DNA of 33,975 nt from Cytophagaceae bacterium (GTDB lineage: Bacteria > Bacteroidota > Bacteroidia > Flavobacteriales > Flavobacteriaceae). The stretch's first letter is position 1. Each line of letters starts with the position of its first letter. Positions 26,797-33,439 of this stretch are shown here, one piece after another. The notes below the pieces were generated by a model. That model had not been told where the DNA came from. It saw nothing but the letters and a program-made list of their open reading frames with translations, and searched no databases. A program made the translations under genes and the position numbers. Where the stretch lies: assembly GCA_002712765.1 (NCBI GenBank), contig PAUP01000051.1, forward strand, positions 1 through 33,975, in the 5' to 3' direction.

Positions 26797-26816
26797 TTTC
26801 TACAACAAAAACAACC

Positions 26817-26852
26817 AAGCGTCATCTGTGTAATGTAGGTGACGCTTTTTTT
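26817..26852 (+). terminator. Rho-independent terminator
   Basis: An 11-bp stem (AAGCGTCATCT / AGGTGACGCTT, one G-U pair) with a nine-base loop runs into seven Ts, 20 nt after the stop at 26796. Confidence 0.92.
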
Positions 26853-26881
26853 GTTTATAAGTGGTTAATATTTACTTTTTT

Positions 26882-26895
26882 GCTTTCGCGAAAGC
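26882..26895. repeat. GCTTTCGCGAAAGC palindrome, copy 4 (intergenic)
   Basis: An exact copy (16 bp with flanking T and A) about 39 nt upstream of the ATG at 26934. It is the only perfect intergenic copy and could bear on that gene's promoter; TACATTTA at 26910-26917 is a one-mismatch -7 box. Confidence 0.95.
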
Positions 26896-26933
26896 ATGTA
26901 TACTATGCGTACATTTAAGAAACACTCCTTACG

Positions 26934-27353
26934 ATGAATGACAGGCCCAACGATATTAGGAAAATCAGACCAGAAATTCCTAGTGCAAAAATCTACGAAT
27001 CAATGAGTGATGAGGAACGGTTTCAAAATGCGACCTTACGTCCTATCGCCAAATTACAAAACCCTTTATTGCTCGAAGTATTTAGGAATTATATCGCCAA
27101 ACACAAACAGGTGTTTTACGATCTCTCTCCAGAAAAGCGATTGGATTATATTGAAAATGCGATTCATAAGGACATGAAATTTCGCAACAGCTTAAAAGGG
27201 ATACTCATTGGTCAATTTACCGTCGAAGAATACTGTTTGTACACCAAAAACTCTTCGGCGCTAAACAAACGAATGATGAATATTGTCAAAGAACGCCTTA
27301 TAAGCCAAATGCAAGTGTTTGAGCGACCCAAGGCGCTAGAAAAAGCGAGTTAA
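26934..27353 (+). CDS. Conserved-looking helical protein of unknown function
   Basis: This 139-aa protein has no signal peptide or membrane span. It is rich in charged, helical segments such as NPLLLEVFRNYIAKHKQVFY and KRMMNIVKERLISQMQVF. I recall similar flavobacterial proteins, sometimes labelled glyoxalase, but I see no glyoxalase metal-binding pattern here and would not use that name. It lies 81 nt past a terminator, so it begins its own unit. A 48-aa membrane protein gene begins at the base immediately after its TAA, so the two are almost certainly co-transcribed. Confidence 0.8.
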   Translation: MNDRPNDIRKIRPEIPSAKIYESMSDEERFQNATLRPIAKLQNPLLLEVFRNYIAKHKQVFYDLSPEKRLDYIENAIHKDMKFRNSLKGILIGQFTVEEYCLYTKNSSALNKRMMNIVKERLISQMQVFERPKALEKAS

Positions 27354-27500
27354 ATGCAGATCCCTACAGACGTCCCTAAGCCACAAAATAATTTGCCGAT
27401 CGATTTTTCGTCTCCGGTAGATATTTTGGTTTTTATCGTAGCTCCAATACTGATCTTGGTAATATACTTTAGGTATAGAAAAAACAGACGTAAAAAGTAA
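27354..27500 (+). CDS. Small 48-aa single-span membrane protein
   Basis: The gene starts at the base after the preceding stop (TAA then ATG). The protein has a proline-rich head (MQIPTDVPKPQNNLPIDFSS), one hydrophobic span (about 23-38, ILVFIVAPILILVIYF) and a strongly basic tail RYRKNRRKK, so the C-terminus should be cytosolic by the positive-inside rule. From memory, short flavobacterial proteins of this shape recur and are sometimes mislabelled adenylosuccinate synthetase; nothing here supports enzymatic activity. It ends 12 nt from the convergent DUF3307 gene. Confidence 0.8.
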   Translation: MQIPTDVPKPQNNLPIDFSSPVDILVFIVAPILILVIYFRYRKNRRKK

Positions 27501-27512
27501 GTTTCTCGCCTA

Positions 27513-28244
27513 TTACCAGACCTCAGAGATGGCCACAACGGCTAGTCCTGTGAGGATACACAAGAAAAAGCTCATCAGAGTACCTATAAGTACGTATTCG
27601 GTTTGTTTGCGTGTTCCTTTGGTATCAGAAAATCGCAGTATAGATTTTGCCCCAATCAAAAACCCAATGGCTGCAAAATTGTTGGTTAAGATAAAGGTAA
27701 GCACCAACAAACGTTCAAAAATACCAATATAGCGCCCTGCGTTTTTTAAACTTTCATCTTTAAATTGACGATGAATCTCTTTGTTCCAGCTTTCGGTGGC
27801 CTTACCCACTATAAATCCTATGGGGTATATAACAATGAGATAACCGCAAAGCAAAAGGATAATATCAGGATTTGATAAAAATGAAGTTATGGTACTTCCC
27901 GTTTGCCCAAACCCTTGAATGAGATAAAGCCAAACCCCAACAAGCACGAGTATATGCAATAATTGATCGACCAGAAATATGATCAGGGTATCTTTGCCTT
28001 GATACAATTTCCATAGATCGATTAGATAATGCGTAAGGCCTACAAATAGTATTATCTCTAGACGCTGCCACTGCATTACAAAGACATAAGACAAGACTCC
28101 CGCTAGCAAAATATGGATGTAAAGGTAAAATGAAGCCACCTTGTGCTTGCGTTTGTGGGCAACCATCTTTTTAGATTGAAAGACAAAATCGGTGAGTAAA
28201 TGCCCGACAAGTAGTTGTAGTAATATTAGTAGATCAGCGGTCAT
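27513..28244 (-). CDS. DUF3307 polytopic membrane protein
   Basis: The 243-aa inner-membrane protein has about six or seven spans. The N-terminal half has polar residues typical of DUF3307: HLLTDFVFQSKKM near 14-26, an H near 44, THYLIDLWK near 72-80 and DQLLH near 92-96. Such His/Asp pairs inside helices recall membrane metal-dependent hydrolases, but activity is not established. Its ATG lies inside the end of the SatD-like gene (11-nt overlap), so the two are coupled. The fixed pairing suggests that DUF3307 is the membrane partner or effector of the SatD-like protein (inference). Confidence 0.88.
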   Translation of the reverse strand: MTADLLILLQLLVGHLLTDFVFQSKKMVAHKRKHKVASFYLYIHILLAGVLSYVFVMQWQRLEIILFVGLTHYLIDLWKLYQGKDTLIIFLVDQLLHILVLVGVWLYLIQGFGQTGSTITSFLSNPDIILLLCGYLIVIYPIGFIVGKATESWNKEIHRQFKDESLKNAGRYIGIFERLLVLTFILTNNFAAIGFLIGAKSILRFSDTKGTRKQTEYVLIGTLMSFFLCILTGLAVVAISEVW

Positions 28245-28872
28245 CTGTACGCATATTTTGAGTTACTGTAGCATACCGTTGTAATAATAATTTGATGGCA
28301 TCCCACTGTACCACCTTTTTTCGCGCATTGACTGCGGCCTGACTAATCCCGATGATTTCGGCAATTTGCTGTTCTTTGTAATCTTTGGTCAAGTAATACA
28401 CTACTTCATGCGAGGCAATACCCCATTTGGACATGAGCCCATCAAGTAAGGCGAGGCTTACCTTAAATTCTTCGGTGATTGCGCTTGTGGTAGCACGTAG
28501 ACTCATTCTTTGAGCGCTGTCTTTCATCTCATCCAAGGCGGCCCCAGAATGCCTAAAGGCTACACCGTTAGATTCGAGTATAGAATCTCTTGTAAAATCT
28601 ATAGTCCCAAGACCTATGGCGATTCTGGCATCGGTTCTAATTTTTGAGTCACCAAACTCCATACGCGCAATAGCGGTTCGTATACGCAAGGCATAAAGCA
28701 AGGCTAACTCTATGCGATCTACCACGCCTTGAAAACTATCTCCCCTAAACATTCGAAAACGAGCATGTTCTAAGTGCGAAAATTCCTTTTTAAGCATATT
28801 GAGCACGGCAGACAACTGCTCACGGTCATATTGTGTTGAGTGTACTAGATCTCCTGTAATTACGGCCTTCAT
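28234..28872 (-). CDS. SatD-family protein: cyclase-like domain plus C-terminal HTH
   Basis: The start is the ATG at 28872 (212 aa); an in-frame TTG at 28887 is less likely. Residues 1-125 follow the order of class III nucleotide-cyclase motifs. ITGDLVHST (Asp8) sits where cyclases have the first metal Asp, and FRGDSFQGVV (Asp45) where the second lies. ARIAIGLGTID (82-92) and SNGVAFRHSGAALDEM (101-116) match the later blocks. The transition-state Asn/Arg of the last block are not obvious, so activity is doubtful. Residues about 160-200 (EQQIAEIIGISQAAVNARKK) form a sigma-region-4-like helix-turn-helix. The upstream operator array suggests autoregulation. It overlaps DUF3307. Confidence 0.82.
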   Translation of the reverse strand: MKAVITGDLVHSTQYDREQLSAVLNMLKKEFSHLEHARFRMFRGDSFQGVVDRIELALLYALRIRTAIARMEFGDSKIRTDARIAIGLGTIDFTRDSILESNGVAFRHSGAALDEMKDSAQRMSLRATTSAITEEFKVSLALLDGLMSKWGIASHEVVYYLTKDYKEQQIAEIIGISQAAVNARKKVVQWDAIKLLLQRYATVTQNMRTDDR

Positions 28873-28889
28873 ACCGCTAATATACAAAA

Positions 28890-28909
28890 TATAAGTCTAC
28901 AGGCTTATA
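28890..28909. promoter_or_regulatory. Operator-like palindrome 1, TATAAG-N8-CTTATA
   Basis: Perfect 6-bp arms flank TCTACAGG. It lies 17 nt before the SatD ATG. In the minus-strand reading its end runs into TATATTTTG, a -7-like element (spacer one base longer than consensus), so a bound protein would block the promoter. Confidence 0.75.
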
Positions 28910-28918
28910 ATTGATATT

Positions 28919-28938
28919 TATAAGGCTACAGACTTATA
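28919..28938. promoter_or_regulatory. Operator-like palindrome 2, TATAAG-N8-CTTATA
   Basis: The same arms around GCTACAGA, starting exactly 29 bp after palindrome 1. The centre CTACAG is identical to that of palindrome 1. Confidence 0.75.
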
Positions 28939-28947
28939 ATTTTTAAA

Positions 28948-28967
28948 AACAAGCTTCACAACTTATA
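28948..28967. promoter_or_regulatory. Degenerate operator-like copy 3
   Basis: The right arm CTTATA at 28962-28967 is perfect and again 29 bp beyond that of copy 2. The left arm AACAAG matches four of six bases. Confidence 0.5.
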
Positions 28968-28994
28968 AATGAGTGTCTCTTAAACGCTACTAAT

Positions 28995-29678
28995 TTAATC
29001 AATAAGCGAGACCCCGTTAGCATCGGTGGTCAGAACTTCACTCATATAATCAAAAAAGGGCCGCAGTAGTTCAAAGTGCGCTAAGACCTCACTACCAAAA
29101 TCGGGAGCCAATACCTCTTTGTCGCTAAAATTTTTGGTCACAAAAAAACTTTTTAAGCGTATCAAATCAATATTGGGATCATCTTTATCAAAACCTTTGG
29201 GCGCTGTCTTTACCGCATCTCTTGTGACAAAGGCTCCACCAAACGCCTTGGCAAAAGCGGGCATAGCCAATATCTCACGTATCTCGCTAGCATCACACTC
29301 AAATTCGGTGCGAATTCGTTTTAAATCTTTGGGCTCTGGATTAAAGAACCCCCCGGCCACTAATGAATTTCCACCTGGTTCAAGACGCAAATAATAGCCC
29401 CCACGACGCTGTGCTCCTGCCCTGCTAAAACTGACACTTCTGTGGATGTTATATGGCGTTTTGTCTTTGCTAAAACGAATGTCCCTATTGATTCTAAAAA
29501 CCTTGAGCTTTTCAATCTCATCAGATTGTTGCAAGCCCTCAAGCAGGTCTTGATAAAACAATTTTAGCGCTTTCTCACTGGTCTGATACTCCTTTTTATG
29601 CTGGGTCATCCAATCGCGTTGATTGTTTTCTTTGAGCTTTTGTAAAAACAAAAAGGAAGATTTGGGTACGTTGTGCAT
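28995..29678 (-). CDS. DUF2461 domain protein
   Basis: The 227-aa cytosolic protein matches the DUF2461 layout. It opens with FLFLQKLKENNQRDWMTQHK, then FRINRDIRFSKDKTPYNIH near 61-79, GGYYLRLEPGGNSLVAGG near 93-110 and a C-terminal region ending FDYMSEVL. Biochemical function is unknown for the family. It follows the TruA-family gene by 39 nt on the same strand and may share its promoter; a near-match TATCTTTA lies before its own ATG. The palindromes downstream belong to the SatD gene. Confidence 0.9.
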   Translation of the reverse strand: MHNVPKSSFLFLQKLKENNQRDWMTQHKKEYQTSEKALKLFYQDLLEGLQQSDEIEKLKVFRINRDIRFSKDKTPYNIHRSVSFSRAGAQRRGGYYLRLEPGGNSLVAGGFFNPEPKDLKRIRTEFECDASEIREILAMPAFAKAFGGAFVTRDAVKTAPKGFDKDDPNIDLIRLKSFFVTKNFSDKEVLAPDFGSEVLAHFELLRPFFDYMSEVLTTDANGVSLID

Positions 29679-29717
29679 CGTAATAGTCTTAAGAACCTAA
29701 AGATAGTAAATACCGTC

Positions 29718-30497
29718 TTAGATCGTGACCTCTTGTAGTATTAAGCCGCTAGCGGGAGCAATACGCTCTAATTTCATAGGCGTACTGCCGTCTAAGCTTT
29801 TTTTAAAGGCAGTTTCATCCATTTTACCCTCACCAATATCAAATAATGCCCCCATCATCAGGCGTATTTGATGCCGTTTAAAGCCTTTTCCGCTTACGCG
29901 AAAAATAAAACTCTGCTCAGGAAAAAAGCTGGCGGTGTACAACGAATTTTTAACAATCTCGGCGCAGTCAATACGACCTATAGTCTGCGTGGCTGGATTC
30001 GGGCGATAGGCATAATTTCGAAAGTCATGAGTACCCTGAAAAAGGGGTGCTACTGCTTGCATTTTTGCAATGTCCAAATGCGTACTTAGTGTTGTCATAT
30101 AAGGCGCCGAAAAGGGGTGATTCTTTTCTCCATGTGAAAATAAATAGAGGTATTCTTTGCCTTTGGGAGCATCCATAACATTAAATGTCTTATCGACCTC
30201 GCTAATTTCTAGACAACGTATATCCTGTGGCAAATTGGCATTGAAAGCTTCAAAAAATCCCGTAACGGGTAAAGGCTCATCATTTAAAAATAACTCGACA
30301 TAGGCCACATTGGCCGATACCTTGGCATCGGTCCTCCCAGCGGCGAGCAATTTAAAATTTTTTCTACCTAAGACAAAAGCAATGGTGCGTTCCATCATGC
30401 GCTCTACTGTGAGCACATCGGGTTGTTTTTGCCAGCCGTGATAGCGAAAACCCAAGTATTGTATTTTGAGTAAGTAATAGTAACGTTTTTCAAACAT
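29718..30497 (-). CDS. truA: TruA-family tRNA pseudouridine synthase
   Basis: The 259-aa protein converts uridine to pseudouridine, by family in the tRNA anticodon stem-loop. The catalytic Asp57 is in AGRTDAKVSA at 53-62. Supporting motifs are YLGFRYHGWQKQP (14-26), KEYLYLF, FQGTHDFRNY and FKRHQIRLMMGAL. The usual signature reads AGRTDxGVHA, so here Gly and His after the Asp are Lys and Ser. Many Bacteroidota seem to carry a second TruA-like gene, so this may be the divergent paralogue rather than the housekeeping one. A TAACTTTG -7 box ends 4 nt before the ATG. Confidence 0.85.
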   Translation of the reverse strand: MFEKRYYYLLKIQYLGFRYHGWQKQPDVLTVERMMERTIAFVLGRKNFKLLAAGRTDAKVSANVAYVELFLNDEPLPVTGFFEAFNANLPQDIRCLEISEVDKTFNVMDAPKGKEYLYLFSHGEKNHPFSAPYMTTLSTHLDIAKMQAVAPLFQGTHDFRNYAYRPNPATQTIGRIDCAEIVKNSLYTASFFPEQSFIFRVSGKGFKRHQIRLMMGALFDIGEGKMDETAFKKSLDGSTPMKLERIAPASGLILQEVTI

Positions 30498-30501
30498 GGG
30501 T

Positions 30502-30509
30502 CAAAGTTA
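30502..30509 (-). promoter_or_regulatory. -7 promoter element very close to the truA start
   Basis: The minus strand reads TAACTTTG, an exact TAnnTTTG match. Its last base is 4 nt from the ATG, the same spacing as at 3010-3017, suggesting a leaderless transcript. Confidence 0.5.
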
Positions 30510-30590
30510 GTACTTCTGATAGAATAGACCTCTTAAAATGATCCGCCAAAAATTGCTTACATTGTGGTAACAACCTAAAAACCGACTACA

Positions 30591-31031
30591 ATGACAACTG
30601 TAAACAAACCCAATTTTTTGTATTGGATCATTGCCTTTATTTTTGGTCTCTTATGGAATGCTTATGGCGTGTATCTCTTTATCATAGACACCTTTACAGA
30701 TAATGAAGCTATGATGAGCGAGTACACCGAAGCCCAACGCACTATGATGGAAAGCGTACCCTCTTGGCTCTCTGTAGTCTACGGTATTGCTACTATTGCA
30801 GCCTTACTCGCAGCTATTGGGATGCTAATGAGAAAAAAATGGTGTGTCCCTTTGTTTGGGATCTCTCTCTTAGCCATATTGCTCAATTTTATCTATATGT
30901 GGATCGCGCTTGACTCTGGAGAAATTATGGGATTGATGATGGGCTATATTATGCCACTTATTGTTATTTTAATTGGTATGATCCTTTATCTATATAGCAA
31001 ATACGCCCTTAAAAAAGGCTGGTTACACTAG
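30591..31031 (+). CDS. Small four-helix membrane protein of unknown function
   Basis: The 146-aa protein has four spans at about 10-32, 58-80, 84-106 and 115-135. Two conserved-looking features are the aromatic/asparagine motif LLWNAYGVYLF in helix 1 and the basic MRKKWCVPLFG between helices 2 and 3. The short acidic loop TDNEAMMSEYTEAQRTMMES separates helices 1 and 2. Similar flavobacterial proteins are sometimes labelled sugar transporter, without evidence known to me. It is divergent from truA, with 93 nt between, and stands alone. Role unknown. Confidence 0.8.
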   Translation: MTTVNKPNFLYWIIAFIFGLLWNAYGVYLFIIDTFTDNEAMMSEYTEAQRTMMESVPSWLSVVYGIATIAALLAAIGMLMRKKWCVPLFGISLLAILLNFIYMWIALDSGEIMGLMMGYIMPLIVILIGMILYLYSKYALKKGWLH

Positions 31032-31055
31032 ATCAATACGACCACAGCTTCGGTG

Positions 31056-31080
31056 AATGCTATCCAGTAGCATTGACCTT
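31056..31080 (+). terminator. Candidate weak terminator
   Basis: A perfect 7-bp stem AATGCTA / TAGCATT with a five-base loop, followed by GACC and four Ts, between 30591-31031 and the DUF1853 gene. Confidence 0.4.
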
Positions 31081-31094
31081 TTATTGTAAATCTT

Positions 31095-31895
31095 ATGCGT
31101 GATTTTGAAGGATTTTTGGCTACCCCAACTTTATGGAAAGGTAGCGCTTATGGCTTGACGCAGTTCGAGTTTCCTTCCATAAACTTAGAGTGCTTTACGC
31201 CTAAGGCCATTCCCCATAAGCTGCGTTTAGGACATCGGGTCGAACATATCTTTACCCAACTACTCGACCACTCGGAACGTTATCACATATTGGGACATAA
31301 TATTCAAATAAAACATCACAAACAGACCTTAGGCGAGCTCGATTTTATTGTCAAAGACAACCTAACAGCTCAAGTCATACACATAGAACTAAGCTATAAA
31401 TTCTATGTTGTTATACCGTCAAATGCACCTATTGAAGCGGGGCTTATTGGCCCCAATCGCAAAGACGCCTTTCTAACTAAAATTTCCAAAACTAGAGAAA
31501 AGCAACTGCCATTGCTCTACTCAGATCAGGCGAGGCATACGCTTTCAACCCTCGGGTTATCAGCGTCACAGATCATTCAAAACTGCTATTTTTGCGCTCA
31601 GCTATTTGTGCCATATCGTCACTTAAAACTCAATCTAGCGCCCTTCGATACGCTTCATATAAAAGGATATTGGGTGCAATGGAGCGATTTTTGTACCTCT
31701 GCCTTTAGATCTCTCATCTACTATATTCCTCAAAAAAGTGAATGGATACAAGAACCACATGATGAAGTTGCTTGGAAAACCCACACCGAAATAACCTCCA
31801 CAATAACAGTGTTACTTCACAACCAACGAGCGCCCTTACTTTGGATAAAGAAAGCAAGTTTGAGTTTTGAGAAGTGTTTTGTAGTGTGGTGGTAA
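31095..31895 (+). CDS. DUF1853 family protein, PD-(D/E)XK nuclease-like
   Basis: This 266-aa cytosolic protein has the DUF1853 core: HRVEHIFTQLL (47-57), GELDFIVKD (79-87), HIELSYKFYV (95-104), then GPNRKDAFLTKISKTREKQL. The spacing of Asp in GELDF and Glu-x-x-x-Lys in ELSYK is the shape of a PD-(D/E)XK nuclease active site. Nuclease activity has not been shown, to my knowledge. No toxin, methyltransferase or defence gene is adjacent, so there is no context for a target. The downstream 57-nt gap separates it from the putative metallopeptidase. Confidence 0.82.
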   Translation: MRDFEGFLATPTLWKGSAYGLTQFEFPSINLECFTPKAIPHKLRLGHRVEHIFTQLLDHSERYHILGHNIQIKHHKQTLGELDFIVKDNLTAQVIHIELSYKFYVVIPSNAPIEAGLIGPNRKDAFLTKISKTREKQLPLLYSDQARHTLSTLGLSASQIIQNCYFCAQLFVPYRHLKLNLAPFDTLHIKGYWVQWSDFCTSAFRSLIYYIPQKSEWIQEPHDEVAWKTHTEITSTITVLLHNQRAPLLWIKKASLSFEKCFVVWW

Positions 31896-31952
31896 ACCTT
31901 GGGTGTAACTATTGCTGCAAAATAGCGTCTTTTAGATATCAAATCAATTCGT

Positions 31953-33392
31953 ATGAAAAAAGTATGGAGCCTTTTACTTTGTCTGAGTCTAGCATTGACC
32001 CTAAGTAGCCAAGAACAATTTATTGAGATAAGGCATAATGCAATTTTGGGAAGCTTTAGTTTTATAGATACTGCTAGTGGCGCACCGGGTAGTGCTCCTT
32101 CCTACCAAGGCTACATCAATGCTCAACTAGAAAAAGATGAGCAATTTGACACCCTAGTGGCACAATACAAAAAACTAGATCTTCAAGCCAATATCAAAAG
32201 AGAAGGTTATCCTGAAAAACGCCATTCGTATATTAGTGTTAAAGATTTATTATGGATACACAGCGCCAATGCGAGTAGTATAGAAGATTTTTCGAGCCGA
32301 ACCTTAGGACTATTATCTCCACATGATCATGCTACATTAATCGCAATTATAAAGAAGACAGCGCCATACTACAAACGCTTGGTTTGGGATACTACATCCG
32401 CATCTCGTACAGCTATCGAACAGCAGATGCAACCCTATAAGTCACAAATTGCCAATCTCTTTGCCAAGGTAGATCATTTTATAGGCAGCCAATGGCCCAA
32501 AAGTACCCCCTTTAACATCATACTGTATCCCATACCCTTAGATCGCGGTGGGACGACAGCCATACCCAAAGGCAATAATCTCATTTGCTCCTATCTCGCA
32601 GGAAGAAATGATGAGGCCAAAGATTTGGTAGGCATTGCCGTACACGAGATGAATCACATTTTGTACGACGCACAACCTCTTGCCCTACAACAACAAATAG
32701 ATAATTGGTTTACTGCTTCTACCCATCCTCACGCCCATCTGGCCTATGACTTTTTTGATGAAGGCTTAGCTACTGCTGTGGGCAATGGCTGGGCCTATGA
32801 GCAAATAAACGGAGTCCTAGATCAAGGAGAGTGGTATAACTTTAAATATATCAATGGGTATGGCAAAGGGCTTTATCCTTTGGTCAAATCCTATATCGAG
32901 GCAAATAAGGTGATAGATCAGCAATTTATAGAAGAGGCTATATCAATATTTGCCACGCAATTTCCCGATGCCCTGACCGATCTTGAATTATTGATGAACA
33001 ATGTCAATATTTTTTCTCAGACAGAAGAAATGGAAGATATCAATCGCTATTTTGAAGGCATACAACAACGATTTACCATGCGTTCGGCTTATTTTTCGAG
33101 CCCACTAGAAGACGAAAAGGCACAATTGCGCTTTCGCGAAAGCAACCGTACCAAATTTATCGTCTTAAATAAAGAAGACGTGATATACCTGGATTATCTG
33201 GCAAGCTTGTTTACAGATTTCCCTCAAAGACTTAACCTTAAGCAGTCTTTTCTGAGCAGTTTTTACGATCAAACGACGCAAAGTGATGTCATCCTAGTCT
33301 ATCTTGACCACCCAAATGACTATTCCGCTTTGTTGGATAAACTCAAAGAGGCAGCCACGCTCAAACACGGTAAAATGTTGACCCTAGATTGA
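31953..33392 (+). CDS. Putative secreted zinc metallopeptidase (gluzincin-like)
   Basis: The 479-aa precursor has a signal peptide ending about residue 20 (LTLSSQ). HEMNHILYD at 231-239 supplies an HExxH zinc motif. DFFDEGLATAVG at 266-277 places Glu270 39 residues later, in the DEGLA context typical of the third ligand in gluzincins. No known peptidase family was recognised from the rest, and the C-terminal 100 residues look like a small separate alpha/beta domain. It should act in the periplasm. An exact GCTTTCGCGAAAGC copy is read as FRES near residue 396. Confidence 0.75.
   Translation: MKKVWSLLLCLSLALTLSSQEQFIEIRHNAILGSFSFIDTASGAPGSAPSYQGYINAQLEKDEQFDTLVAQYKKLDLQANIKREGYPEKRHSYISVKDLLWIHSANASSIEDFSSRTLGLLSPHDHATLIAIIKKTAPYYKRLVWDTTSASRTAIEQQMQPYKSQIANLFAKVDHFIGSQWPKSTPFNIILYPIPLDRGGTTAIPKGNNLICSYLAGRNDEAKDLVGIAVHEMNHILYDAQPLALQQQIDNWFTASTHPHAHLAYDFFDEGLATAVGNGWAYEQINGVLDQGEWYNFKYINGYGKGLYPLVKSYIEANKVIDQQFIEEAISIFATQFPDALTDLELLMNNVNIFSQTEEMEDINRYFEGIQQRFTMRSAYFSSPLEDEKAQLRFRESNRTKFIVLNKEDVIYLDYLASLFTDFPQRLNLKQSFLSSFYDQTTQSDVILVYLDHPNDYSALLDKLKEAATLKHGKMLTLD
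33130..33143. repeat. GCTTTCGCGAAAGC palindrome, copy 5
   Basis: An exact 14-bp copy inside the putative metallopeptidase gene, in the same frame (FRES) as copy 1. Confidence 0.95.
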
Positions 33393-33439
33393 ATTGTTGA
33401 TAGGCTTAGTGTATTTTAGCTACTAAAAAAGTATTGCTT

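Noticed and set aside
28873-28887. TTG start adding five residues to the SatD-like protein.
   Set aside because: The ATG at 28872 aligns with the family's MKAVITGD start, and the upstream TTG lies at the promoter/operator edge.
33414-33430. Small inverted repeat TTTTAG-CTA-CTAAAA before the LytTR gene as terminator or operator.
   Set aside because: The stem is very AT-rich with a three-base loop and no T-run in the right direction; such matches are common by chance.
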